From Acinetobacter sp. ANC 4169 (GTDB lineage: Bacteria > Pseudomonadota > Gammaproteobacteria > Pseudomonadales > Moraxellaceae), in assembly GCF_002135355.1 (NCBI RefSeq), contig NZ_NEGE01000012.1, positions 62,001 to 126,000 on the forward strand: 64,000 nt of DNA, given 5' to 3'. A program made the position numbers and the translations under genes. How positions within the stretch are numbered: position 1 is the stretch's first letter; each line of letters starts with the position of its first letter. Below, piece after piece: positions 34,232 to 42,643 of this stretch. The notes under the pieces are model-generated. The model was not told the origin of the DNA. It saw only the letters and a program-made list of their open reading frames with translations, and did no database searches.

Positions 34232-36009
34232 GATTTGAATACTCGAATTCGGCTACGTTGTGCGCCTAGTTGGGATGCATCAGTGGTATCAATAATCGGA
34301 GCTTTCTCTAAACCGTTCATGATTGCCCATGCCATATCGCCATGACCATTTTCAGCGGATCGACTGGTAATGAGGGTTTTATTACCACCACCACTGGTGA
34401 GTGCTTTTTTAATTGAAAGAAAGGCTTTGGCTACAGTGGTGAGACCTGCATCAAAATGTAAACGTCTTTTTTGGAAAAGTTCTTTTGCCCGCAGCCCCAT
34501 CCGAATTTTAAGTTCGGGGTTGTAATTCAAGCGTGTTAAAGCAGGGAAAAATTTAGCAACATGCTCCGCAACAGCAATACCATTACCGGTGTTGTCTATA
34601 CCAATAAAGGTGACGTTATAGCGCCCACAGACCTTTTTAATGTAAAGCGCCTGTTCCTGTGCGGTCAGTCCTTTGAACTGTTTAACCTCTAGAATTCGGT
34701 ACGGTTCTAGAGAAGTACGAGGTGGTGCAATCACGGCCAAGGCAGCATTGTCGCCGGTAAATGATGGGTCGTACCCCAACCAGACATCACCTTGATAGTG
34801 GGGTGTTTCATTGGGATGAAAATCATTCCAGACTTCCCATGAATCCACCATATTGGGAATGATATCTTTGAGTGGGAAATATGAACCTGAATCATCAATA
34901 AAATCACAATCAAACAGATTGGCAAACTCATCATCACCATATTCTGCAAGCAAGTCTTCACGATCAAATAAATCACAGCCTTTGGCTTCAGCATCATCTA
35001 AAGTGACAATCTGCCGAGTTTTGCGATCGGCACATTTCACAGGCATTTTTAATGCAACTTTATTGACATCAATTTCAATCGGTAATTTTCGTTTACTGTC
35101 TGTTCCCGTCCAAAAAGTATAGGCTTCATGCAAAATACTAGATGGCGTGGACATATAGATTTGCTTGTACATTTTTTGCGAAGCCATCGCACTGGCCACT
35201 TTTTTGAATTTCAGAAAATTACGAATCCAAAAAAACTCGTCCATGATGACATCACCATGTCGACCTTGAGCAGTCAGCGCATTTGTTCCTAGGTAATAAA
35301 CAGTCGCTTGCCCATTAGGTCCGTTTATGACGATTGGATCTCCCGTCAGTTCAATCTCACAAATTTCAAGAACAAAGGCTTTGATATACTCAATAAATTG
35401 ATAGGCCTGCGCTTTAGAGGCAGACATAAAGATTTTGTTTTTGCCTGTTTTGAGTAAATCAATCAGAGCCCATAATGCAAAAATATAGGTGGCACCGATC
35501 TGGCGGGATTTCAGCAAAATGAAAATTCGCGACCAGGATATGGCATTCATCCATTCCTGTTGATACAGATATAGATATTCTTCAAAGGCTTGTTCGAGTT
35601 TTTGTAAATCCTCTTCCGTAATCTGATTTTTCAGTTTTTTCTTACGTGGTTTATCATTACGATTTTCAAGTTTAGGATTGAGATCCGCTTGCGTTCCCCC
35701 TTCACGATAGCGCTCTATTCGTGCCCATCGTTCAAATTGAACACCGATAAAATCCATTTCTTTGTAATTTGCATTACTCTTATTATCCATAAAGGTCAGC
35801 GCCATATAACGGACTTTTAAACCCAAAGTCACGTCATCAAATAAATCGGCTTTTTCCCAGCCATCGCGCTGTTTCCAACTTTCAACCGTGGCTCTATTTT
35901 CTTCTATTTGTTTGGCAATTTCAGATACAGACATGCCCATCGCAAACAGGATTCTTCCATGTTGCCGGGAATTCATGAGATCAAATTGAATGGGTTGAGA
36001 TGTATTCAT
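34228..36009 (-). CDS. P: Terminase large (ATPase) subunit, P2 gpP-like
   Basis: A 593-aa terminase (P2 P is 590 aa). N-terminal HTH for DNA recognition (MSVSEIAKQIEENRATVESWKQRDGW), an ATPase with an SRQIGATY Walker A variant, motif DEFFWIRNFLKFKK, and the nuclease domain (LGYDPSFTGDNAALAV). Transcribed leftward with Q from the shared P/O promoter region. Confidence 0.93.
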   Translation of the reverse strand: MNTSQPIQFDLMNSRQHGRILFAMGMSVSEIAKQIEENRATVESWKQRDGWEKADLFDDVTLGLKVRYMALTFMDNKSNANYKEMDFIGVQFERWARIERYREGGTQADLNPKLENRNDKPRKKKLKNQITEEDLQKLEQAFEEYLYLYQQEWMNAISWSRIFILLKSRQIGATYIFALWALIDLLKTGKNKIFMSASKAQAYQFIEYIKAFVLEICEIELTGDPIVINGPNGQATVYYLGTNALTAQGRHGDVIMDEFFWIRNFLKFKKVASAMASQKMYKQIYMSTPSSILHEAYTFWTGTDSKRKLPIEIDVNKVALKMPVKCADRKTRQIVTLDDAEAKGCDLFDREDLLAEYGDDEFANLFDCDFIDDSGSYFPLKDIIPNMVDSWEVWNDFHPNETPHYQGDVWLGYDPSFTGDNAALAVIAPPRTSLEPYRILEVKQFKGLTAQEQALYIKKVCGRYNVTFIGIDNTGNGIAVAEHVAKFFPALTRLNYNPELKIRMGLRAKELFQKRRLHFDAGLTTVAKAFLSIKKALTSGGGNKTLITSRSAENGHGDMAWAIMNGLEKAPIIDTTDASQLGAQRSRIRVFKS

Positions 36010-36052
36010 GCCCTCAATGTTGCCGCATACAAAGAGTTTCTCGAAATGAAAA

Positions 36053-36079
36053 AATCCTGATTAAGCGTTAAACAGGATT
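36053..36079. promoter_or_regulatory. Late-promoter dyad 1, between P and O
   Basis: The 27-bp element starts AATCCTGATTAAGCG and ends TTAAACAGGATT: outer arms AATCCTG/CAGGATT and an inner TTAA-GCG-TTAA. It lies midway between the divergent genes P and O, where P2 has its two divergent late promoters. Being palindromic it could serve both. See the other three copies. Confidence 0.75.
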
Positions 36080-36147
36080 CTGGTCGTTGCGACACATATC
36101 CACTTACAAGCAGACTGCATACATCAGAAATATAGATGGAAAATTGT

Positions 36148-37029
36148 ATGGGACTTGCAGGTGAAGGGCGCGTTGAAAAACGCTTTCGAGTTGCACGTGA
36201 AGGTCAAACAGTCGATGGACGGGAACTCACTGGACAAGAAATTCAGCAAATGGGTTCAAGTTACAGTCTGGAAAAATATGGTGCACGAATCAATCTCGAG
36301 CATTTTTCTGGGTGGTCCCCCGAACCACCCTTCAATGCCTATGGCGACATCATCAAAGTTGAAGCCGTACAGGAAGATGGCAAGTGGTCACTTTATAACA
36401 CCCTTTCTGCTCTACCCAATTTTGTGGCCATGAATAAAAACGGTCAGAAAATTTATCCATCGATTGAGTTTTATCGCAACTTTGCCGGGACAGGAATTGC
36501 CTATCAAGTGGGGCTTGGTTTGACGGATACCCCTGCTTCACTTGGTACAGAACCCATCAAATTTTCAGTTAATCAATTTGCCTTACGCACTCAACCCAAT
36601 GCGGAGATTTATATGTCCATTCCGGCAGCACCGACTGAACAGAACAATTCTGTTCCCAATGATCAAAAAGGGTTTTTCGAGCAGTTAAAAACCATGCTTA
36701 CACCAGGTCAACCCAAACCGGCAGCTCAGCCTGACGATTTTCAGGCTGTAGTTACCCAAGGCTTGGTCACTGCTTTATCGGGGATTAAAGAACTCAATGA
36801 AAAATTTAATGCTTTAACACCACCACCTGTTGTTGCCGCCCCTACAGCTCCGGTTACCCAAAATACGCAAGTACCTGCCACTCCGGAACAAGATCAACTA
36901 AGTCAGGCACTTGCTCCAATTTTACAGTCTATCCAATCTTTACAGACTCAACTCACCCAACTTTCAACAACGCCTGTCAACAATCCACCTGCTTCAAGCG
37001 GTGGGGATACTGACCAAGTTTCATACTAA
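36148..37029 (+). CDS. O: Capsid scaffolding protein/protease, P2 gpO-like
   Basis: About 293 aa (P2 O is 284). Family blocks: GQTVDGRELTGQEIQQMGSSY, YGARINLEHFSGW, PSIEFYRNFAGTGIAYQVGLGLTDTPASLGTEP. The C-terminal half is Pro/Gln-rich with a terminal helical scaffold segment. It acts as scaffold and protease in head assembly. The ATG at 36148 has GGA seven bases upstream; an in-frame ATG at 36136 is also possible. Confidence 0.9.
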   Translation: MGLAGEGRVEKRFRVAREGQTVDGRELTGQEIQQMGSSYSLEKYGARINLEHFSGWSPEPPFNAYGDIIKVEAVQEDGKWSLYNTLSALPNFVAMNKNGQKIYPSIEFYRNFAGTGIAYQVGLGLTDTPASLGTEPIKFSVNQFALRTQPNAEIYMSIPAAPTEQNNSVPNDQKGFFEQLKTMLTPGQPKPAAQPDDFQAVVTQGLVTALSGIKELNEKFNALTPPPVVAAPTAPVTQNTQVPATPEQDQLSQALAPILQSIQSLQTQLTQLSTTPVNNPPASSGGDTDQVSY

Positions 37030-37051
37030 TTAAATAAGGAATTTTTCAATT

Positions 37052-38080
37052 ATGGCAGTCGTTCTAAATCCCATTGCACGTACTAAACTTTCGTCATATA
37101 TCGCAGATATTGCACGTGCAAATAATGTTGAAGATGCAAAACACACCTTTGCCGTTCAACCTGTACCTGAACAAAAAATTATTGCGGCTTATCAAGAAAC
37201 AGCAGACTTTTTAAAGCAAATTAATATTTTCCCTGTTGATAATGCCAAAGGGGAAAAAATTGGTCTGCAAGTGGGGACGACCGTTGCAGGGACCACAGAC
37301 ACCCGGGTTAAAGCTCGCTCACCCGTTGCAGTCGGTTCACTAGATTTACTGGATGAGTATGATTGTACTCAAACCAACTATGACGTGGCGTATTACTGGT
37401 CATTACTGAATGCATGGAAGCATCATCCAGACTTTAAAACCAAACTCCAAGCGATGGTGATTAAAGCCATTGCTTTAGACAAACTGTGTATCGGTTTTAA
37501 CGGATTATATCGTGCCCCAACCTCTGACCGTGTCGCCAACCCCCTTTTACAGGATGTAAAAAAAGGTTGGTTGCAAAAAATTCGTGATAACGCACCTGAG
37601 CAGCATTATGAAGGTGTCGATGGTGGCACCGGCCATTTGGTGATTAAAATTGGCGAAGCAAATGAGTTTAAAACCGTCGATGGGCTGGTTGAGTTTGCCG
37701 TAGAAGAATATATCGCTGAACAACATCGCGAAAGCGGATTAGTGGCTATTTGTGGCCGTGGCATTTTGAGTGATAAATACTTGCCATTGCTGAATACCAT
37801 CCAAGATCCAACTGAACAGCTTGCAGCGCGAACAATTTATGCCAACAAGCAGCTCGGTACCTTACCGGCTTTACATGTACCCAAATTCCCGGCAAAAACG
37901 ATTCTGATCACGACACCGGACAATCTTTCGATTTATATGCAGTCTGGCACGTTGGTTCGCTCTATTGTCGAACAGCCTGAATGGGATCGTGCAGTCGACT
38001 TCCAGTCCGTGAATGAAGATTTTGTGGTTGAAGACTATTCGAAATGTGTGCTGCTTGAAAACATTGAGGTAGAAGCCTAA
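37052..38080 (+). CDS. N: Major capsid protein, P2 gpN-like
   Basis: A 342-aa protein (P2 N is 357). Recognisable by FAVQPVPEQKIIAAYQETADFLKQINIFPVDNAKGEKIGL and IYMQSGTLVRSIVEQPEWDRAVDFQSVNEDFVVEDYSK, each the P2 N family pattern. AGGAA lies before the ATG. It forms the icosahedral shell. Its stop overlaps the ATG of M by one base. Confidence 0.93.
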   Translation: MAVVLNPIARTKLSSYIADIARANNVEDAKHTFAVQPVPEQKIIAAYQETADFLKQINIFPVDNAKGEKIGLQVGTTVAGTTDTRVKARSPVAVGSLDLLDEYDCTQTNYDVAYYWSLLNAWKHHPDFKTKLQAMVIKAIALDKLCIGFNGLYRAPTSDRVANPLLQDVKKGWLQKIRDNAPEQHYEGVDGGTGHLVIKIGEANEFKTVDGLVEFAVEEYIAEQHRESGLVAICGRGILSDKYLPLLNTIQDPTEQLAARTIYANKQLGTLPALHVPKFPAKTILITTPDNLSIYMQSGTLVRSIVEQPEWDRAVDFQSVNEDFVVEDYSKCVLLENIEVEA

Positions 38081-38928
38081 TGTCAAATTCCATGCGTCAA
38101 AGCCGTGAACGTAAACTGGCTGAGAAAGCTATTAAATCAGCTCAAAGCCAAGATCCGCGTTTACGCAAGAAAACAGTGATTATGGGCATTGATCCTGGTG
38201 CACCGGAAGCGGATCGAGCAGTCAGCTTGGCTCCAACCTCTCCAGCGGCAAATATTGAACTGCGTTTGTTCAATCACCTGAACGAGTTGCATGACACCAA
38301 ATCAACACAGGAAAAAATTGCCAAAAAAACTGAATGGCTGCCTGAATATTTAGGTTATATCGATGGCTGCTTGGCAGTTTCTCCATCTGCACAAAATACT
38401 ACACTTGTGACGTTAATGATTTGGGCCGTCGATGCCGGTGAATATGCTTTAGCTGTTCGTATCGCTGAATATACCCTTTTAAATGACATGGTCATGCCTG
38501 AAGGATATAGCAGAAATATTGCCGAATTTGTCACTGAACAATGTGCTGAAGATTTTAATAATGATCCAGAGCTCGCGATTGCACATGCTGAATTGATTAA
38601 ACGAATCATTGAGCTGGGTGTCGGTGAACAAATGGTGGATCAGGCCCGTGCCAAAATTTATCGTGCTTTAGGGGATGCTTTAAAAGAAGCCCAACCGATC
38701 GAAGCACTCAATGCTTATAAAAATGCCTTGCGACTCAATAGTAAAGTCGGCTGTAAAAAAGAAGTAATAGCCCTGGAAAAACTATTGAATAAGCAAACAA
38801 CCGGGTCGTCTCCCGACGCCACTGTCGGCTCGCAGGCTGATTCACCTACTGCCTTGGCAGCAGATGCGTCAGTTCCTGCGTCCACCGACTCTAATGAGTC
38901 TACCGACACAAGTTCGTCAGCGGAGTAA
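38080..38928 (+). CDS. M: Terminase small (endonuclease) subunit, P2 gpM-like
   Basis: A 282-aa protein (P2 M is 247). Family pattern NIELRLFNHLNELHDTKSTQEKIAKK, LPEYLGYIDGCLAVSPSAQNTTLVTLMIWAVDAGEYALAVRIAEY. The C-terminal 40 residues are a low-complexity Ser/Ala/Asp tail absent from P2 M. It cleaves at cos together with P. Confidence 0.9.
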   Translation: MSNSMRQSRERKLAEKAIKSAQSQDPRLRKKTVIMGIDPGAPEADRAVSLAPTSPAANIELRLFNHLNELHDTKSTQEKIAKKTEWLPEYLGYIDGCLAVSPSAQNTTLVTLMIWAVDAGEYALAVRIAEYTLLNDMVMPEGYSRNIAEFVTEQCAEDFNNDPELAIAHAELIKRIIELGVGEQMVDQARAKIYRALGDALKEAQPIEALNAYKNALRLNSKVGCKKEVIALEKLLNKQTTGSSPDATVGSQADSPTALAADASVPASTDSNESTDTSSSAE

Positions 38929-38933
38929 ATGAA

Positions 38934-39332
38934 ATGCTGTTAAACGCCTCTGTACCCAATAGCGAAGTCCAAAATCCTGATCCAGAACGCCCGAATGTCA
39001 GTATTAAAGATTTATTGGGTACGGTGCGTTTAGACCAGTCCAAGGGCGAACCTCTACTTACAGAAAAAATCCTGTTAGCGATGGACACCATCAATGACCA
39101 GGTCCTTTTACTGAAAATAGCAACTGAAACCCAAATTCGCAAATACAAACGTGCTGTCTGCTATGAAGCAGCAGCATTAATTGGTGAAGAGAATCTGGAT
39201 TTCGACACAACAACAAATGGTCAATCACGTGGTGAAAATCAACAGGCAAAAGCGCAATCGCTACGTCGAATTGTAAATCACACCATTGCTGATCTGACGA
39301 ATCGAAAACGTAACCGAGTCAAACTGGTATGA
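38934..39332 (+). CDS. L: Head completion protein, P2 gpL-like
   Basis: A 132-aa protein, slightly shorter than P2 L (169). Recognised by its place between M and X and by PNVSIKDLLGTVRLDQSKGEPLLTEKILLAMDTINDQ, which resembles the L family. It connects portal and tail. The next gene, X, overlaps its stop by four bases. Confidence 0.82.
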   Translation: MLLNASVPNSEVQNPDPERPNVSIKDLLGTVRLDQSKGEPLLTEKILLAMDTINDQVLLLKIATETQIRKYKRAVCYEAAALIGEENLDFDTTTNGQSRGENQQAKAQSLRRIVNHTIADLTNRKRNRVKLV

Positions 39333-39532
39333 GTACAGTCAATGCCATACAGGGCGATACTTTAGATGCCATTGCATACCGTTATTTCAAAGACAATCCG
39401 GTGCAAGTCTTAGCTGCATTGATTGAATTAAATCCTGAGTTGCATGAAACATTTTTAGATGAGCATCAAACCGTTATTTTGCCTGAAGCGACTCAAGGAC
39501 AAAGTACTCCCTCACTGAAACTTTGGGATTAA
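39329..39532 (+). CDS. X: Tail protein X, LysM-like
   Basis: A 67-aa protein, exact P2 X length. It has a LysM-like fold (GDTLDAIAYRYFKDNPVQVLAALIELNPEL) and ends LPEATQGQSTPSLKLWD. It is involved in tail hub assembly. The start overlaps the L stop (ATGAG). Confidence 0.9.
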   Translation: MSTVNAIQGDTLDAIAYRYFKDNPVQVLAALIELNPELHETFLDEHQTVILPEATQGQSTPSLKLWD

Positions 39533-39546
39533 CTTAGGGGAAACCA

Positions 39547-39918
39547 ATGAATGATCCTATTTCCATAAAGGGATTACCATGGCTTTTAAAAATTATTGCA
39601 GCAATTCTCGGGGCAATTTTAGCGCTGATTTTAAGCGGTGATATCGATACTCAAGGGCGAATCAAAATTACCATCGGCGTGATTTTAAAATTTGCGATTA
39701 GTGTTGCCATTAGCTTATACGGTGGATCTGCTTTTATTGAATATTATGACCTCACCAAATATTCAATGCAGTCACAAGGTTTTGTGATGCTGATTTTTGC
39801 CGTATTTGGCATGTTGCTGATTGGTATCTGGTATCAATCTTTACAGCTGCTGAAAGGTAAAGCTTTGAATGAAATCATTGCTGAAGTAAAAGCAGCTTTC
39901 ATTGCCATGTTTAAATAG
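39547..39918 (+). CDS. Phage membrane protein, probable holin
   Basis: A 123-aa protein with three hydrophobic segments (about 12-30, 44-62 and 77-99) and a charged C-terminus. It lies directly before the endolysin gene, the place of the P2 holin Y. Low overall similarity, so holin is assigned by topology and context. Confidence 0.7.
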   Translation: MNDPISIKGLPWLLKIIAAILGAILALILSGDIDTQGRIKITIGVILKFAISVAISLYGGSAFIEYYDLTKYSMQSQGFVMLIFAVFGMLLIGIWYQSLQLLKGKALNEIIAEVKAAFIAMFK

Positions 39919-39928
39919 GAAAAGAGAA

Positions 39929-40519
39929 ATGTCAAAAAAACTCACTATTGAACAAATCCAGCAACAGGCCGAAAAACTGGGGATTGAAACTGCAGCTCTT
40001 CAAGCCATTCATGAAGTGGAATGTCAAGGTTCAGGATTCAATCCAGATAATACGCCGGTGATTTTATTTGAACGTCATGTTATGCGTCAGCGTTTAATGA
40101 CCAATAAGCTTTTTAGCCTTGCCGAAAAGATGGCAATTAAACGACCAGACCTCTGTAATAAATCATCGGGTGCATATGGCCTATATTCCGCTCAACATGG
40201 CCGATTAGCAGCAGCTGCTGAATATCATCGTGAATCCGCCATTGAGTCCTGTTCATGGGGCATTGGTCAAGTGATGGGCTATCACTGGCAGTCCTTGGGC
40301 TATACTTCACTACAAGCATTTATCAATGCAATGTATAAAGATGAAGCCTCTCAACTTGATGCCATGTGCCGGTATATCACTGTAAATAATCTTATAAATG
40401 CCCTTAAAAACAAAGACTGGAAAGCTTTTGCACTTGGCTACAACGGCAAGGCTTATGCAAAAAATAATTACGATATCAAATTAGCAAATGCATATAAAAA
40501 ATTTGCTGAAGGATCGTAA
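39929..40519 (+). CDS. Phage endolysin, N-acetylmuramidase (DUF3380-like)
   Basis: A 196-aa endolysin. It resembles the N-acetylmuramidase family used by Acinetobacter and Pseudomonas phages: IHEVECQGSGF with the catalytic Glu near residue 30, SYGLYSAQHGRLAAAAEYHRESAIESCSWGIGQVMGYHW-type core (here beginning GAYGLY). AGGAAAAGAG precedes the ATG at 39929. No signal peptide, so it depends on the upstream holin. No Rz/Rz1 spanin pair was seen nearby. Confidence 0.87.
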   Translation: MSKKLTIEQIQQQAEKLGIETAALQAIHEVECQGSGFNPDNTPVILFERHVMRQRLMTNKLFSLAEKMAIKRPDLCNKSSGAYGLYSAQHGRLAAAAEYHRESAIESCSWGIGQVMGYHWQSLGYTSLQAFINAMYKDEASQLDAMCRYITVNNLINALKNKDWKAFALGYNGKAYAKNNYDIKLANAYKKFAEGS

Positions 40520-40522
40520 GTC

Positions 40523-40918
40523 ATGCAAGCCTTAATTCCGCTAAAGCCCTATCTGCAAGAAAAACTACCCTTTATGACTGCAGATAAATGTCATCTGTTT
40601 ATCGTAAATGGGACTCAGGCAAAGGGCTATATGGAATATACAGCTCGGCTATTATTTCTGGATTATCGCAGTGACCCGATTGAAGTGATTATGCTGATTC
40701 GGGAATGGCTCAAGTCTAAAAAACTGCATTTAGATGCAACAGGCCAAGATGTTCAAATTTCATTTAGCAGTGAAATTATTGATGCCAATACCTTTGATCT
40801 TGAGATTGATTTTCCACAACGCGATAAAATCGTGATGGATGAAAATGGGTACCATATTTGTCCTGAAATGGTCTGGAGCGATAAATTTGGAAAATTTGTA
40901 CCTGCAGGAACTGAATAA
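40523..40918 (+). CDS. R: Tail completion protein, P2 gpR-like
   Basis: A 131-aa protein (P2 R is 155). The R family pattern LFLDYRSDPIEVIMLIREWL and FDLEIDFPQRDKIVM is visible. It finishes the tail top. Its last base overlaps the first base of the S start codon (TAATG). Confidence 0.85.
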   Translation: MQALIPLKPYLQEKLPFMTADKCHLFIVNGTQAKGYMEYTARLLFLDYRSDPIEVIMLIREWLKSKKLHLDATGQDVQISFSSEIIDANTFDLEIDFPQRDKIVMDENGYHICPEMVWSDKFGKFVPAGTE

Positions 40919-41358
40919 TGGATGCCTATGCAGGTTTAGAGCATTGGCTTGATCAGATTGCGCTGCGCCTTGAACCGGCACAGCGACGAGAACTGATGCG
41001 ACGTCTGGCTCAAGGTCTAAGGGTACGTCATCGTGATCGAATCAAACTGCAGCGAGATCCAGATGGCCACCGATTTATTCCACGGAAACGTAATCAGATC
41101 GGAAATATAAAGCGTCAAGGCGATTTATTCCAAAATATCGGTAAAGAACTAAAAACTGAATATTCTGCAGATCATGCAACCGTTGGTTTTGGTGGAAGGA
41201 CGGCTACCATCGCTGAAGTACATCAACAAGGTAAAACCATTAAGCCTAGTCGTTATGCAAAAGCCACCAACTATCCAATTCGTGCATTGGTTGGTTTTAA
41301 TGAAGAAGATAAAAAGTGGATTGAATTAATAATTTTAGGCTTTATGACCATTAATTGA
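40918..41358 (+). CDS. S: Tail completion / virion morphogenesis protein, P2 gpS-like
   Basis: A 146-aa protein (P2 S is 150). Family pattern RRELMRRLAQGLRVRHRDRI, GHRFIPRKRNQIGNIKRQGDLF and YPIRALVGFNEEDKKWIE. It lies downstream of R as in P2; after it the P2 order is interrupted by 1.3 kb of cargo. Confidence 0.9.
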   Translation: MDAYAGLEHWLDQIALRLEPAQRRELMRRLAQGLRVRHRDRIKLQRDPDGHRFIPRKRNQIGNIKRQGDLFQNIGKELKTEYSADHATVGFGGRTATIAEVHQQGKTIKPSRYAKATNYPIRALVGFNEEDKKWIELIILGFMTIN

Positions 41359-41592
41359 TGCTAAATCCCTCTATTTGCAATTTTTTTATTTTCAGCATAT
41401 TATGTAATTTGGTTTTTTAGTGAGGTACATTCCTATGGATTAAAATTCAGACAAGTGCTTAGCAATCAAGCATAAAAAATGATTGTAATACTTTAATATT
41501 AAAAAGTATTTTCGAAAACACCAAATCCAATATGGCGACTTTATGCACTAGTTTTACGCATATATAAGTTCGCAAAATGAGGTCATTATAAA

Positions 41593-41742
41593 ATGACAAC
41601 TATGAGTAAAAAAGTAAATTCACGCCCCAATCGTCAGCAAGTAAATAGAGAGGAAGCTTTGGTTAGGATTCGAATAGCACATTCTATTGCTGTTCAAAAC
41701 ACTGCCGAACTTGTAGCTAAGCGACAGGAGGCCAAATGTTAA
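41593..41742 (+). CDS. Small basic protein, possible antitoxin of the YafO-like toxin
   Basis: A 49-aa protein starting MTTMSKKVNSRPNRQQVNRE. It is Arg/Lys-rich at the N-terminus and helical after. It ends 16 bp before the toxin-like ORF on the same strand. The order small protein then YafO toxin fits a toxin-antitoxin pair, but there is no visible YafN similarity. Confidence 0.5.
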   Translation: MTTMSKKVNSRPNRQQVNREEALVRIRIAHSIAVQNTAELVAKRQEAKC

Positions 41743-41757
41743 CTATGGAGATACCAC

Positions 41758-42240
41758 TTGACACCAACACCTTTAACCATCCAGTTCCACGTTTCAGATA
41801 AACTTAAAAATAATCAAAATTACAATTTCATTTTAGAAGATTTTGAATACTATAAAGTAAATAGTAACGATAAAGAACATCCCCGACCTGCTAATCACTT
41901 CCAGCAAAAAACCGAAAGTACTTCATACTATTTTGGTCGTGACCGATTTGATACCAAAAACTATCAAGCACGAAAAGAAGAAATTCAACATGTACACTAT
42001 CGTGAAGAAAATTCTGCATGGGAGTATTCTGATGGCTCCACAAAGCCTCAGTGGGAATGTACAAGTAATACATACCTTGTCTATTCGTACTTCAAGCACA
42101 ATGGATGCAATTACTACTATTTAATTGATTTTATTGAAAAAAATGCACACAACAATGAAAATGCCATTTATAAAGAGTCTATTTCCAACTACCTAACTCA
42201 AGCGAAAACCTTTAGATTAAGTATCGTAAATACCCCTTGA
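41758..42240 (+). CDS. YafO-family toxin-like protein
   Basis: A 160-aa protein. The centre and C-terminus follow the YafO pattern: YYFGRDRFDTKNY (YafO FGRD), IQHVHYREENSAW (HIH-like), NTYLVYSYF, YYLIDFIEKNAHN and a terminal TQAKTFRL (like AEAFRM). YafO toxins cleave ribosome-bound mRNA. The start is TTG at 41758, with GGAG seven bases upstream. It lies between S and the com-dam cassette as phage cargo. Confidence 0.65.
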   Translation: MTPTPLTIQFHVSDKLKNNQNYNFILEDFEYYKVNSNDKEHPRPANHFQQKTESTSYYFGRDRFDTKNYQARKEEIQHVHYREENSAWEYSDGSTKPQWECTSNTYLVYSYFKHNGCNYYYLIDFIEKNAHNNENAIYKESISNYLTQAKTFRLSIVNTP

Positions 42241-42265
42241 CAACCCCTTCCTGACAAAGTACGCA

Positions 42266-42292
42266 TCTCGACCATCCACATGGTGGTCGAGA
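42266..42292. other. Hairpin after the YafO-like gene
   Basis: TCTCGACCA pairs with TGGTCGAGA across a 9-base loop. No T run follows, so it is an RNA structure or binding dyad rather than a clear terminator. Confidence 0.55.
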
Positions 42293-42322
42293 CAGCATCT
42301 CGTTTATAAAACTATTGTAGAC

Positions 42323-42347
42323 AAACTGCTAATTCAGCGGTTTTTTT
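42323..42347 (+). terminator. Terminator of the YafO-like cassette
   Basis: AAACTGCT and AGCGGTTT form a stem (one G-T pair) with seven T after it. Confidence 0.7.
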
Positions 42348-42394
42348 ACGTTTAAAGCTTTGATACTTTCTGAATAATTTCAGATTTATGAAAT

Positions 42395-42419
42395 TCCTAA
42401 TTAAACCTTAAACAGGATT
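42395..42419 (+). promoter_or_regulatory. Late-promoter dyad 4 (diverged), ahead of com-dam
   Basis: TCCTAATTAAACC then TTAAACAGGATT: the same 25-bp frame as the other dyads with three substitutions. The following bases (CCTCGCATCTTTAAAA) also resemble those after dyad 2 (CCTCGCACTTTAAAA), so promoter and dyad together are duplicated. It would put com-dam under late control. Confidence 0.7.
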
Positions 42420-42486
42420 GCATACCTCGCATCTTTAAAAAAAATTGCTCATGATTTCACCCTCTAACTTTTAACTCTAAACAAGA

Positions 42487-42600
42487 ATGGTTGAACTTAG
42501 ATGTAAATGCGGAAAATTACTGTGCCGCATAGAAAAACTCACAGTAAAACTTGAAATCAAATGCCCTCGATGTCGAGTGCTAAATCATTGGAACGCCTAG
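42487..42600 (+). CDS. com: Com-like zinc-finger regulator
   Basis: A 37-aa protein: two CxxC-type pairs (CKCGKLLC and CPRC) and the ending VLNHWNA, the pattern of phage Mu Com. In Mu, Com is an RNA-binding zinc-finger protein that opens translation of the downstream mom modification gene. Here it lies 43 bp before a DNA adenine methylase gene, the same arrangement with a different modification enzyme. Confidence 0.85.
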   Translation: MVELRCKCGKLLCRIEKLTVKLEIKCPRCRVLNHWNA

Positions 42601-42643
42601 AGCGTAAGGTTAGATAGCCTAGAGCTACCAACGGAGTTGACAC

